A stretch of DNA of 64,000 nucleotides from Sulfurospirillum deleyianum DSM 6946 (GCF_000024885.1 NC_013512.1:1178001-1242000), one strand, 5' to 3'; positions 34,948 to 43,827 are shown, counted from the stretch's first letter. The notes: generated by a model not told the origin, from the sequence alone. Numbers and translations are program-made.

Positions 34948-36369
34948 ATGAGAAAATATCATTTAACCAAAGCATATCCCAAAAGACGTGACGCACAAAA
35001 GCGCATTTTTGATTTTCACCCTATTTATCACGATTTTGATGCGCAAGAAGCCATGGAGCAAGCGAGTCGGTGTATTCAGTGTCCTGTGGATATTATGCGA
35101 GGGCTTCAGAGTAAATTTCACTTTTGCCGTACAGGATGTCCTTTAAATAATGAGATTCCAAAATGGTTAAAAAAAACATACGATGGGGATATTTTAGGGG
35201 CATTTGAACTCTCCAATGCTCGCTCGCCCTTTCCTGAAATTCTAGGACGGGTCTGTCCAAAACAGGGCTTATGCGAGAGTTCGTGTACTTTAGAGAAAAC
35301 GCCTCATCATGCCGTGAGCATTGGAAACATTGAAGTCTATCTCAATGAAACGGCCTTTGAAAACCATGCCGTTCCTTCCTACTCACACCCCAATCCCACA
35401 CCTTACAAAGTGGCTGTTGTCGGTGGTGGCCCTGCTGGACTTAGCTGTGCGACGTTTCTCATGCGTATGGGCATTAGCGTCGAAATTTTTGAGAAAGAGG
35501 ATAAAGTCGGTGGGCTTTTAACGTATGGTATTCCTAACTTTAAACTGCCTAAACACACTATTTTACGGCGTGTGGAGTGGATGAAAGAGGCGGGACTTAC
35601 AGTGCATTACCGCACCGAAGTGGGCAAAGATGTGAGTCTGCAAAGCCTCAAAGAGGAGTTTGATGCCATTTTTCTAGGCATGGGTACTCCACTTGGTCGT
35701 CAATCGGGCATGGAAAATGAGCATGCCAAAGGGGTGCATCATGTGATGGAACTCCTCATGCTCACTCAAAAAAATCTTTTCAATCACAACTTTCATGAGG
35801 CGATTTTTGAAAACAAACACGTCGTGGTCATTGGAGGAGGAAACTCTGCCATGGATGCACTTCGTACCGCCATTCGCCATCGTGCCAAACGGGTAACCTG
35901 TGTTTACCGCAGAGATGAGGCACACATGCCTAGCAGTGCCTTAGAGATTGCCTACGCTAAAGAAGAAGGGGTAGAGTTTTTATTTAGCCATGCACCCAAA
36001 CGTGCCATTCTCAATGACAACCACCACGTTGTAGGCGTTGATATCGTTAAAACCTACATGAATAAAGCGGGAAAACTCTGCTACAACGAAGAGGAACACA
36101 CCTGCATTAAAGCCGATAGCATCATTTTAGCTTTAGGGTTTGATGCGCAAAAATATGACTTTTTTGATGCGCTTCATCTGGATTATGGACGTGCTCACAC
36201 TTTGGTGGTGAATGAAAACAAAGAGACAAGCCACCCGTTTATTTTTGCAGGAGGCGACATGGTTCGAGGCGCAAACTTAGTCGTCAATGCTGCGCTTGAT
36301 GGAAGAACCGCTGCCCTTGGCATTGCTCAAAAACTAGGCGTTGCCAAAAAAAATTTACTTTACATGTAA
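34948..36369 (+). CDS. GltD/NfnB-like FAD-NAD(P)H oxidoreductase with N-terminal Fe-S domain
   Basis: The 473-residue protein has an N-terminal Cys domain (SRCIQCP, CRTGCPLNNEIP, VCPKQGLCESSC) with two [4Fe-4S] sites. An FAD-binding GGGPAG motif (about residue 158) and an NAD(P)-binding GGGNSAMDALRTA motif (about 292) follow, ending with the FAGGDMVRGANLVVNA FAD loop. Stand-alone GltD homologues act as ferredoxin:NADP oxidoreductases (NfnB/SudB type). It is 2 bp from hypA, so it belongs to the hydrogenase unit. No glutamate-synthase large subunit is present. The final codons Leu-Tyr-Met-stop are the iterated palindrome (36360). Confidence 0.9.
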   Translation: MRKYHLTKAYPKRRDAQKRIFDFHPIYHDFDAQEAMEQASRCIQCPVDIMRGLQSKFHFCRTGCPLNNEIPKWLKKTYDGDILGAFELSNARSPFPEILGRVCPKQGLCESSCTLEKTPHHAVSIGNIEVYLNETAFENHAVPSYSHPNPTPYKVAVVGGGPAGLSCATFLMRMGISVEIFEKEDKVGGLLTYGIPNFKLPKHTILRRVEWMKEAGLTVHYRTEVGKDVSLQSLKEEFDAIFLGMGTPLGRQSGMENEHAKGVHHVMELLMLTQKNLFNHNFHEAIFENKHVVVIGGGNSAMDALRTAIRHRAKRVTCVYRRDEAHMPSSALEIAYAKEEGVEFLFSHAPKRAILNDNHHVVGVDIVKTYMNKAGKLCYNEEEHTCIKADSIILALGFDAQKYDFFDALHLDYGRAHTLVVNENKETSHPFIFAGGDMVRGANLVVNAALDGRTAALGIAQKLGVAKKNLLYM

Positions 36370-36381
36370 CAAGGAGATAGA

Positions 36382-37302
36382 ATGAAAATAGCGGTACTTT
36401 CCCCTTTATTTTCACGCTCATCAGCGTTGGTTGCAGAGCTTAAAACACACTTTAGCGATGTGCGTCTTAACGTAGAAAACCGCCTTAAAACACCTCAAGA
36501 CATCGTTTCGTTTTTAGAGGGTGTGGATGGAGCGATTGTGGGGCGAGAGATTATGGATGAGGCGATTTTAGCGCAGACTCCCTCGTTAAAAATCATCTCT
36601 CGCTATGGTGTAGGGCTCGATAATCTTGATGTCGAAACGATGAAAAAACGAGGCATTACGCTTGGCTGGAGTGGTGGAACCAACGCCAACTCTGTTGCGG
36701 AGATAACGCTTAGTTTTATGCTCTCGCTCATTCGCAACCTGCATATCTCCACCACCCTTTTAAAAGAGGGCATTTGGAAAGTCAATGGGGGAAGAGAGCT
36801 TAGCGGTAAAACCATTGGACTCTTTGGGTTTGGGCATATTAGCAAACGTGTCATTGAGCTTTTAGCTCCCTTTTCTTGCACGATTTTAGTCTACAATCGC
36901 ACCCACAACGAAGCAGAAGCCAAACGCTATGGCATTACCTTTGCCAGCAAAGAGGAGATACTTGAAAAAGCCGACATCATTTCCATTCACCTTCCCCTCA
37001 CAGCTGAATCACACGGCATGTTTTCAAGCAAAGAGTTTGAACGTATGAAACGTGATGCGTTTATTATTAACACCGCACGGGGTGGAATTATTGATGAATA
37101 CGCCCTTAAAGTTGCACTCAAAACGGGACAAATCGCAGGGGCGGCACTCGAAGCCTTTGAGAAAGAACCTGTGGAAGACACAGAGCTTATCTGCCTGCCA
37201 AATCTCATCTGCACACCACATTTAGGCGGCAATTCAAAAGAGAGTATTTTAAATATGGGATACAGTAGTATTGGGCATTTGAGGGATTTTTTTAAGGTGT
37301 AA
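36382..37302 (+). CDS. D-2-hydroxyacid dehydrogenase (SerA/phosphoglycerate dehydrogenase-like)
   Basis: The 306-residue two-domain dehydrogenase has NAD-binding GLFGFGHISKRV (about residue 146), catalytic Arg in TARGGIIDE, Glu in EAFEKEPVE and His in CTPHLGGN. It is of the short type without an ACT domain. It lies 12 bp after the flavoprotein gene and is probably in the same transcript, with an unclear link to hydrogenase. The natural substrate is not assigned; phosphoglycerate is only the closest label. Confidence 0.85.
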   Translation: MKIAVLSPLFSRSSALVAELKTHFSDVRLNVENRLKTPQDIVSFLEGVDGAIVGREIMDEAILAQTPSLKIISRYGVGLDNLDVETMKKRGITLGWSGGTNANSVAEITLSFMLSLIRNLHISTTLLKEGIWKVNGGRELSGKTIGLFGFGHISKRVIELLAPFSCTILVYNRTHNEAEAKRYGITFASKEEILEKADIISIHLPLTAESHGMFSSKEFERMKRDAFIINTARGGIIDEYALKVALKTGQIAGAALEAFEKEPVEDTELICLPNLICTPHLGGNSKESILNMGYSSIGHLRDFFKV

Positions 37303-37415
37303 AGAGTTTTGTCTCTAAAAAGGAGTAAATTTATCTTCTTTTTTGACACACATCAATCCTTTATTTTTCTGTATGAAGTACAATGCCACTTTTAATTCAT
37401 ACAGGAGACCCAAAA

Positions 37416-38558
37416 ATGAAATCTCTTTTTTTACGAATGAGAATTATCCATATTGCCGCTTTTTTGATACTTCCTTTTAACGCTTATTTTTTTACAACAA
37501 GCACCATAGGCGCTATCATTCAATACCTTCTTGCCCTCATTTTAGTCTTTCACGATATTGATGAGAAAAAATGGGGTGTGGATTTGAGTCGTCAAATCAA
37601 CCAAGCCTTAGCGTCTATGGATTTGACCAAAACCTTTCACATTAACACCCGTTTTAACGAAGAGTCAGCCAAAATGCTAGATTCTGTTCTTTTTTTCAAA
37701 GAGAAAATGAGACATGCCATCACAGGATTTCAAACCCATGCGAGTAAACATGCCCAAATTGCTTCGCAACTCAAGCAGATTGCCTCATTTTTCCAGACCC
37801 AAACGCAAAAAGAGAAGGTGATTATTGACCAGAGTATTAGCCATGTTACTGCAATGCAGAGCGTTTTTGATGAAATTAATGACAATGCCCATGAGAGTAA
37901 AACGCAGATGCAAAATATGGGAGATCATCTCAACAACACCCAACAAAACATCCTTGCGTTAAATCAAAAAATTACCCAAAGTGTGCATAAAGAAAACCTC
38001 TTAGTCAATCAATTAATGGCGTTAAGCCAAGAGGCAAAAACAACGCAAAATGTTCTCAGTGTCATTGATGATATTGCCGATCAAACCAATCTTTTAGCCC
38101 TCAATGCCGCCATAGAAGCCGCACGTGCGGGAGAGCATGGTCGTGGCTTTGCCGTGGTTGCGGATGAAGTGCGAAATTTGGCAGAAAAGACTCAAAAAAG
38201 CCTTGAGGAAATCAACATCACGATTTCAAGCATCGTCAATGCTATCACCTCGATTAGTGGACAGATGAAAGAGAATGCCACCGAAATCAACATGCTCCAA
38301 AGTGTCTCAGAAACAACCAATCATCTCCTCAATGAACTCGTACTGGTAGCGCAAAAGAACATTACACTCTCCAATGCCATCGCTACAAAATCATTGGATG
38401 TGAAACAAACAACAGAGCACATCAAAACCTCTTCTCTCACCATGGAATCCATCTTCCATGCCAACCATGAAAAAGGTGGAGAGATTATGGAGATTTCAAC
38501 CATCTTAGATCACTGGGGCGTTGCACTGGAGGAGAAACTCAACGAATTTAAAGTCTAA
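37416..38558 (+). CDS. Short membrane chemoreceptor (MCP) without a periplasmic sensor domain
   Basis: ATG 37416 follows AGGAG at 37403-37407 and gives 380 residues. Two N-terminal hydrophobic segments (about 5-50) are separated by only a few residues, so there is almost no periplasmic part. A helical region and the MCP signalling tip follow ([20 protein letters not shown]). The ligand-sensing part must be cytoplasmic or membrane-embedded, or sits on a partner. The tip sequence is nearly the same as in the MCP at 40641. Confidence 0.88.
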   Translation: MKSLFLRMRIIHIAAFLILPFNAYFFTTSTIGAIIQYLLALILVFHDIDEKKWGVDLSRQINQALASMDLTKTFHINTRFNEESAKMLDSVLFFKEKMRHAITGFQTHASKHAQIASQLKQIASFFQTQTQKEKVIIDQSISHVTAMQSVFDEINDNAHESKTQMQNMGDHLNNTQQNILALNQKITQSVHKENLLVNQLMALSQEAKTTQNVLSVIDDIADQTNLLALNAAIEAARAGEHGRGFAVVADEVRNLAEKTQKSLEEINITISSIVNAITSISGQMKENATEINMLQSVSETTNHLLNELVLVAQKNITLSNAIATKSLDVKQTTEHIKTSSLTMESIFHANHEKGGEIMEISTILDHWGVALEEKLNEFKV

Positions 38559-38651
38559 AAAAAAGAGCGTCCCTAGTCAAAAATAAACTCTGAAAAGGCT
38601 TTGTTTTTATCATAGAAAAGTTTAGCCCTCTAATTTTTAGGCTTTACATGT

Positions 38652-38686
38652 AAAAAGGCATGAGAGCGTTTTAAACGCTCTTATGC
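38652..38686 (-). terminator. Rho-independent terminator of the nicotinate phosphoribosyltransferase gene
   Basis: On the minus strand an 11-bp stem (GCATAAGAGCG / CGCTCTCATGC, one G-T pair, AT-rich loop) is followed by CTTTTTA and then a TTACATGTAA palindrome (38644). It lies 19 bp beyond the stop at 38706. Confidence 0.8.
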
Positions 38687-38705
38687 ATTGATGCCGTTTA
38701 GAAAA

Positions 38706-39836
38706 CTACTTTAAGAGCAAAAACTCCCGTCCCACTTTGACCATTGGTTTTCCACCGTATGCAACGATGTCAGCTGTGGCATTGCTCTCACTCCAGCGTT
38801 CAGGAAGAAACGAGCCTGTGCCAATAATGTCAATGGGTGCTTTGGCACATGCCATACTTTTGCATTTTTGTGGGGTAAAGCCTGAAGAAGCGATGATGCC
38901 AACCTTTGGAAATCCTGCATCATCAAGCACTTCACGCATACGCCACAATGCCGCTGCTGAAACACCCGTGCCAATAAGATCATGCAACTCCGCTTCGGTA
39001 CGATAATCCCGCATGGCATCAGGCGCATGGCGTCCTAAAACAGCATAGCTCTCTTGCGTATCCAGCCCTTCTAAAAAGCGACCGCCATGCGTATCAAGGC
39101 GTACGGCGATCTTTCCCTCGTGCGCTAAATCAGCAAAAGCGTTACACACCTCTAGGGTATCGGTGATTTCACGACCAAAATAATCCGCCAAAATAGGAAT
39201 AGATTCTTTCGGAAAACATTCGTGGAACATCTGTGCCGCTTTAATCGTTGAGCCCGCATAACCGATAAGCGCATGAGGAACCGTACCTAGCCCTTTTTCA
39301 CGACCAAAAAAATGCGCCGTTGCATCGGTTGCATTGCCGATAAAGCCTACGGCTTTTAGTCTACACTGTGCGGCCTTTGAGCCAACCGATGCCCCATACG
39401 CCATCATCTCAGCCATATCCACTCCTGCACAATGGCGTGCATCCATCGCCAAAAAAGCAACATAAGGAAGGCTCTCGCACATCTCATACGCATTGTACGC
39501 CGCCACACACGCTGAGCCCAACTTTTGCAAGATGAGCGTTTCAAGCTCCGCCAAATGAAAAAAAGAACCGCTCAGATAAAACAGAGGCTCACCCGCTCCT
39601 ACCCATTCGCCCTCCTCATGCGTCACGTCAATACTGACCTCTATGCCTCGATGCAACGCTTGTGCTTGAATCCACTCGGTGGCTAAACGTGTTGCGCAGA
39701 GCACGGGACGACGCAAAAAGAAGGCATACGTCACCTCGATATCGCCAAAGTGCTCGATGATGGTTTTGGTATTGGAAAAATATTTGTCCGTCCATAAAGA
39801 GACGTTTATGTCGCTTGGTGCGTGAGTGTTTTGCAT
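38706..39836 (-). CDS. Nicotinate phosphoribosyltransferase-like protein
   Basis: The 376-residue protein matches the short NAPRTase/QAPRTase class: LWTDKYFSNTKTIIEHFG at the N-terminus, the VTYAFFLRRP segment, FLAMDARHCAG, VGFIGNATDATA, AVRLDTHGGRF and the phosphate-binding IIASSGFTPQKC/IGTGSF region. It forms nicotinate mononucleotide from nicotinate in NAD salvage. It is monocistronic, with its own terminator on the left and a large gene-poor region on the right. Confidence 0.87.
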   Translation of the reverse strand: MQNTHAPSDINVSLWTDKYFSNTKTIIEHFGDIEVTYAFFLRRPVLCATRLATEWIQAQALHRGIEVSIDVTHEEGEWVGAGEPLFYLSGSFFHLAELETLILQKLGSACVAAYNAYEMCESLPYVAFLAMDARHCAGVDMAEMMAYGASVGSKAAQCRLKAVGFIGNATDATAHFFGREKGLGTVPHALIGYAGSTIKAAQMFHECFPKESIPILADYFGREITDTLEVCNAFADLAHEGKIAVRLDTHGGRFLEGLDTQESYAVLGRHAPDAMRDYRTEAELHDLIGTGVSAAALWRMREVLDDAGFPKVGIIASSGFTPQKCKSMACAKAPIDIIGTGSFLPERWSESNATADIVAYGGKPMVKVGREFLLLK

Positions 39837-39994
39837 ACAACCCCTTGTAATTTCATCCTCACTTTATAGTCTCATTTTGCTATACAATCGCTTAGAACGT
39901 GACAAAAATAGTGAAAAATACAAAATCAATAACGATGAAGTGGAATTGGTTTTGGTGGAAGTTGGAAAGCATTCTAAATTGTTGCAATAAAAAG

Positions 39995-40156
39995 TTAAAA
40001 ACAACTCTTTACATGTAAAGAGAGGAGCGAAAGCTCTCCTCTTATCTTACGCAGTTGAAGAAATAATCTGTTATACCAGCGAGTGTATTTTGTGAGTGGT
40101 AGACTTACCACAATTCCGCCTTTGCCATAAAAAGCAATTTGTCTAAGTTCTGACAT
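39995..40156 (-). pseudogene. nifH 5' fragment (nitrogenase iron protein, first ~15 codons) fused to unrelated codons
   Basis: A 53-codon frame begins MSELRQIAFYGKGGI, which is the start of nitrogenase iron protein up to the first Gly of the P-loop, and then diverges where GKSTT should follow. It has a good RBS (AAGGAGAAGAG) and a sigma54-like promoter upstream (40196-40211). The rest (VVSLPLTKYTRWYNRLFLQ...) is not NifH, and its end runs through the iterated palindrome (40009, Leu-His-Val-Lys). It is either a decayed partial copy of nifH or a small new gene that took over the nifH start. Confidence 0.7.
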
Positions 40157-40195
40157 TCTCTTCTCCTTGTGTGAGTTTATTTCACAACAGAGAAT

Positions 40196-40211
40196 TGCAT
40201 AGAGTGTTCCG
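40196..40211 (-). promoter_or_regulatory. Sigma54-type promoter upstream of the nifH fragment
   Basis: On the minus strand CGGAACACTCTATGCA has the invariant GG (-24, 40210-40209) and GC (-12, 40198-40197) separated by exactly 10 bp. It lies about 40 bp upstream of the fragment's start codon. nif promoters are sigma54/NifA-dependent, so this fits a copied nifH promoter. No clear TGT-N10-ACA NifA box was found. Confidence 0.45.
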
Positions 40212-40522
40212 TAGAAAAATACTTTAGAAAAAAATAAAAATAGAAAGCAAGATGTTAATTGTTTTTAGTAGTTCCCTATGATTAGATGAGACTCAAACGG
40301 GCGAACTTAGACTTTAAAAATATGAAAGCTCATGTTTGGTTTTTCATCTCAAAAAATTGCATGAGTAACTTAAAATGACGAAATAAAAGTTAAAAGTTTA
40401 GCTCAAATCCCTATTATTGTTCATCATTCATTGATGATATGACGATTATTTTTTAAGTAAATCTTGAACATTTAAATTATGGCATGAAGAAATTTGATTA
40501 TATTTCTCATAATTCTAATATT

Positions 40523-40537
40523 TGTTACCGTGTAACA
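40523..40537. promoter_or_regulatory. 15-bp inverted repeat TGTTAC-N3-GTAACA
   Basis: A perfect 6-3-6 inverted repeat lies about 105 bp upstream of the MCP start and about 63 bp upstream of its likely -10. The form suggests a dimeric repressor or activator site. No regulator gene is next to it, and I do not know the protein. Confidence 0.4.
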
Positions 40538-40640
40538 CACATTCAATTAATAAGTTTCATCTCAAGGAGTAAACACTGAATAGCAACGTTAGTGAATGGT
40601 ATAGTTTATATACAAACAATAATAAAAAAGGGGGTGTGCG

Positions 40641-42782
40641 ATGATATTTAAATCAATTCAAACGAAGATTGTTTTAATAGCTGGTCTTTGTCTGATTTCA
40701 GCAGTGATTTTATTGGTGGGGTATGGGTTGTATTCATCTAAAAGCACACAAGATGTCGTATCCTCGGAGGTTTCTTCTTTATTGACGGAACTCAACATGG
40801 AGAGACTGCAAAATTTAGCCGGCGAGCAAAGCGGTACCATTCAGTCTGAATTGGAGTTGGCGTTGAATGCTGCGCGTACGATGGCTAATACCTTTGAAGT
40901 GAGTAAACTCAAACCTAAAGATGCTAATGGAGCTCTGAATATTGGTCGTGATCAGCTCAACGCTGTGCTTCTTAATGTATTGAAACGTAACAAGGGCTTT
41001 AATGGTACCTACTCCTGTTGGGAGCCAAATGCAATCGATGGCTTGGATACCAACTTCCATGTAGACAAAGACGGTAACAATCCTACTACCGGGCGTTTTA
41101 CCCCTTATTGGACGCGTGATGATAAAGGCAACATTGCCGTTCAACCTTTAGTCGAGTACGACACCTACGACAAGCATCCTAACGGTGTTCTAAAAGGTGG
41201 CTGGTATATTACCCCACGTGAGCAAAATAAAGAGAGTGTGCTTGGACCTTTACCTTATATCGTACAAGGCAAGCAAGTATTCCTAGCAACGATGTCTGTG
41301 CCCATTACTGTAAATGGAAAATTTTATGGAGTTGCGGGTGCGGATTATAACTTAGATTTTGTTCAGCAAATTGCCAAAAAAGTTGATTCAGGATTGTTTG
41401 AAGCGCATGGACAGGTGTCCATCATTGCTGACAATGGTCTGTTAGTAGCCCAAAGCGAGAATCCTTCCATGATCGGAGGTCATTTTAAACAAGTAATGCC
41501 TAAAGATTGGGAAAAAATATACGAAGCCATTCAAGCAGGTAAGGCATTGGTTCGTATCAACAATGAGAGTGGCATGATAGAAACGGTTGCTCCCATCCAG
41601 CTGGGGCAGACGGGTAAACCCTGGGCGGTTTTGATTCAAGTACCACGAGACATTATATTGGCGAAAGCGTTGGTGCTGGATAAAAATATGAGCGATCGAC
41701 TTTACAGCAATGCTTCATTGCAAGTTGTCGCTGGTTTTATCGTTGCTTTACTGGCTATTATTGCAATCTATTTTCTTACCACCAGTATGATTGCCAAACC
41801 TCTTTTAAGCCTTAAAGAAACTGCCCATGATTTGGCAACGGGTGATGGTGATTTAACCAAAAAATTAGCTATTAAAAATCAAGATGAAATTGGTGATGCT
41901 TCCCATGAGATTAACCAATTTATCGATAAAGTTCACTCAACCATCAAATTAGCAAAAGAGACCAGTTCTGAAAATGCATCGATTGCGCATGAGCTCTCAG
42001 CGACAACCCTGCAAGTGGGCAAACGTGTGGAAGACTCTTCAATTATCATTGCTCAAGCCACACACATGTCAAGCGAAACCAAACAAGAAATTGTCTCTTC
42101 CGTCAATGAAGCAAAAGCTTCAAAAGAAGAGATTGTTAAGGCAAATAATGAACTCCAAAGTGCTCGTACGTTCCTTCAAAAACTAGGACAGCGTGTTCAA
42201 GAGAGTGCGCAAACAGAGCAAGAACTTGCACAAAAAATCCAACAACTTAACTCTGATGCCGACCAAGTTAAAAATGTTCTTACCGTCATCGGCGATATTG
42301 CTGATCAAACAAACCTTCTAGCACTCAATGCTGCCATCGAAGCTGCACGTGCAGGAGAGCATGGAAGAGGCTTTGCAGTCGTTGCCGATGAAGTACGCAC
42401 CTTAGCAGAGCGCACCCAAAAAAGTTTGGTTGAAATCAACGCAACCATTAATGTCATTGTTCAAGCTATCACGGACAGCTCAGAGAGAATGAATGTTAAT
42501 TCAGCACAAATCCAAGAATTAAATGCGCTCGCGGGGGATGTGGAAAGCAAACTGGATAACACTGTTTCTATGATGAATGTTGCAACCAAACTCAATGAAA
42601 AAACGGTTAACGACTACATCCAAACAGGTGAAAAAATCGATACCATCGTTTCCAAAATCGAAGAGATCAATACGTTAGCAACGCAAAATACCAGAAGTGT
42701 GGAAGAAATCGCAGGGGCAAGTGAGCACCTCAATACCCTTACCGAAAAACTCAACACCATTCTCAATCAATTTAGAACATAA
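40641..42782 (+). CDS. Methyl-accepting chemotaxis protein with dCache sensor domain
   Basis: The 713-residue receptor has TM1 (about 8-30), a large periplasmic dCache domain (about 40-340; it contains [10 protein letters not shown] and [11 protein letters not shown], typical of the membrane-distal and -proximal lobes), TM2 (about 355-378), HAMP (about 380-430) and a cytoplasmic signalling domain with tip [20 protein letters not shown]. It directs chemotaxis to a small ligand, possibly an amino acid or carboxylate. It ends at a perfect 11-bp hairpin. Confidence 0.94.
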   Translation: MIFKSIQTKIVLIAGLCLISAVILLVGYGLYSSKSTQDVVSSEVSSLLTELNMERLQNLAGEQSGTIQSELELALNAARTMANTFEVSKLKPKDANGALNIGRDQLNAVLLNVLKRNKGFNGTYSCWEPNAIDGLDTNFHVDKDGNNPTTGRFTPYWTRDDKGNIAVQPLVEYDTYDKHPNGVLKGGWYITPREQNKESVLGPLPYIVQGKQVFLATMSVPITVNGKFYGVAGADYNLDFVQQIAKKVDSGLFEAHGQVSIIADNGLLVAQSENPSMIGGHFKQVMPKDWEKIYEAIQAGKALVRINNESGMIETVAPIQLGQTGKPWAVLIQVPRDIILAKALVLDKNMSDRLYSNASLQVVAGFIVALLAIIAIYFLTTSMIAKPLLSLKETAHDLATGDGDLTKKLAIKNQDEIGDASHEINQFIDKVHSTIKLAKETSSENASIAHELSATTLQVGKRVEDSSIIIAQATHMSSETKQEIVSSVNEAKASKEEIVKANNELQSARTFLQKLGQRVQESAQTEQELAQKIQQLNSDADQVKNVLTVIGDIADQTNLLALNAAIEAARAGEHGRGFAVVADEVRTLAERTQKSLVEINATINVIVQAITDSSERMNVNSAQIQELNALAGDVESKLDNTVSMMNVATKLNEKTVNDYIQTGEKIDTIVSKIEEINTLATQNTRSVEEIAGASEHLNTLTEKLNTILNQFRT

Positions 42783-42783
42783 G

Positions 42784-42808
42784 TTAAAGCCCTATTTTAG
42801 GGCTTTAA
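42784..42808. terminator. Bidirectional hairpin after the MCP gene
   Basis: A perfect 11-bp stem (TTAAAGCCCTA / TAGGGCTTTAA, loop TTT) starts 2 bp after the MCP stop and covers the end of the small minus-strand frame. It serves as terminator for the MCP gene and possibly for the opposing one. Confidence 0.7.
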
Positions 42809-42948
42809 TCACTTGATTTTCGTGCCACGTAATCCATCAGTTTTGTTGAAAAAAAGCGTTTGAGCCATGTGCCATTCAGATAAACGGGGACGAAGCTACT
42901 TTTAAAATTTTTCACTTTACATGTAAAGATTTGATTGCTTAATTTCAT
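42805..42948 (-). CDS. Possible small protein (47 aa), parent of the truncated copy at 43828
   Basis: ATG 42948 is preceded by GGAGG at good spacing and opens a 47-codon frame (MKLSNQIFTCKVKNFKSS, ending ARKSSD). The N-terminal codons are repeated almost exactly at 43882-43946, where the continuation is different. The frame includes an iterated palindrome as Phe-Thr-Cys-Lys. I do not recognise the family. A loose match of its middle (GTWLKRFF) with the nifH-fragment tail (TRWYNRLF) may be chance. Confidence 0.4.
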   Translation of the reverse strand: MKLSNQIFTCKVKNFKSSFVPVYLNGTWLKRFFSTKLMDYVARKSSD

Positions 42949-42950
42949 TA
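42886..42950. repeat. 65-bp direct repeat, left copy, flanking the MntA/HepT module
   Basis: The segment beginning GGGGACGAAGCTACTTTTAA matches 43882-43946 at 63 of 65 positions, in the same orientation. It covers the start of the small minus-strand gene and the iterated palindrome. The two copies bracket the toxin-antitoxin genes, separated by about 930 bp. Confidence 0.9.
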
Positions 42951-43084
42951 AAGTAGCCTCCACATTGCCCTATTCCGTAGAAAAAATGGACAGAAATTTT
43001 TTTACATGTAAAGAGAGGAAAAGAGAAGGTATTGTATTTTTGATATACTTAACTTTATGAAAATTTGAACAAAGGAGGCAATCT

Positions 43085-43375
43085 ATGAACAAAGATGCAA
43101 TCTTGGTCTACCTAACAAAGCACAAAGATGAGTTTGCACAAAAATATCACATATCAAACATAGCACTCTTTGGTTCATTTGCACGCAATGAAAATCGTTA
43201 TGACAGCGATATTGATATTGCTATCGATACAAAACTAAGTGACTATTTTTTACTTTATGATTTAAAAGAGAGCCTCGAAAAAGCATTTGATACCAAAGTG
43301 GATATTGTAAGACTCAGAGACAAGATGAACCCTTCTTTAAAAAAGAGAATTTTAAAGGATGGCATCTATGTATGA
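43085..43375 (+). CDS. mntA: MntA-type nucleotidyltransferase antitoxin
   Basis: This 96-residue minimal nucleotidyltransferase has the catalytic motif GSFARNENRYDSDIDIAID (GSx10DxD) and a third Asp in KVDIVRL. In type VII toxin-antitoxin systems MntA AMPylates and neutralises the HepT RNase. A good RBS (AAAGGAGG) precedes ATG 43085, and a TATACT -10 lies at 43044-43049. The hepT start overlaps its stop. The pair sits between two direct repeats, suggesting recent insertion. Confidence 0.93.
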   Translation: MNKDAILVYLTKHKDEFAQKYHISNIALFGSFARNENRYDSDIDIAIDTKLSDYFLLYDLKESLEKAFDTKVDIVRLRDKMNPSLKKRILKDGIYV

Positions 43376-43748
43376 TAAAGAGCTTGTACTGGATATTTTA
43401 GAACAGATTATCGAAGCAATAGTCATCGTACAAGAGCGATGCACATTTGCAATCTGCCAAAATGATTTTATGGACACCAAAGAAGGACAAGAAAAGCTAG
43501 ACAGTATCTGCATGAAGCTCATTGCTATCGGAGAGAGTTTAAAAAATATCGATAAAATTACTGATAATAAGCTTTTAGCATCTTACTCTCTTATTGAATG
43601 GAAAAAGATAAAAGGAATTCGAGATTTTATATCGCATCACTATTTTGATTTGGATGCAGAAGTGATATTTGGTATCTGCAAAAATAAGATTGGTGATTTG
43701 TTGATGGTGCTTAAACAGATGAAGCTAGACTTGGAAAAAATGAAATAA
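43368..43748 (+). CDS. hepT: HepT-type HEPN ribonuclease toxin (DUF86)
   Basis: ATG 43368 has AAAGGA at 8-nt spacing and is preferred over ATG 43359; this gives 126 residues. The all-helical HEPN domain carries the RNase motif Rx4HxY (RDFISHHY, about residue 83). It inhibits growth by RNA cleavage unless modified by the neighbouring nucleotidyltransferase. It overlaps mntA by 8 bp. Confidence 0.92.
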   Translation: MYDKELVLDILEQIIEAIVIVQERCTFAICQNDFMDTKEGQEKLDSICMKLIAIGESLKNIDKITDNKLLASYSLIEWKKIKGIRDFISHHYFDLDAEVIFGICKNKIGDLLMVLKQMKLDLEKMK

Positions 43749-43827
43749 ACCCTAAGCCTGTTTTCGTCTTTATTTCCAAGACCTTTAGTCTAATAAATTG
43801 ATGAAAAGTTAAAAGTTTAGCCCTCCC

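Larger units (their letters stand above)
40157..40640. other. Gene-poor region upstream of the nifH fragment and MCP gene
   Basis: Apart from the sigma54-like site and a 15-bp palindrome (40523-40537), no protein gene is apparent. A GTTAAAAGTTTAGC stretch at about 40388 recurs near 43806, and part of it near 38616, hinting at scattered small repeats. The right end holds a likely MCP promoter (TATAGT at 40600) and its RBS (GGGGGTG). Confidence 0.4.

Noticed and set aside
39995-40050. Terminator-like hairpin at 40016-40042 (AGAGGAGC/GCTCTCCTCT)
   Set aside because: The stem has a mismatch and a G-T pair, there is no U-tract, and it lies inside the nifH-fragment reading frame, so it is not listed as a terminator.
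38616-43820. Shared AAAAGTTTAGCCCTC-like strings near 38616, 40390 and 43807 as a mobile repeat
   Set aside because: The matches are only about 13-15 bp in AT-rich DNA and have no common boundaries, so chance cannot be excluded.
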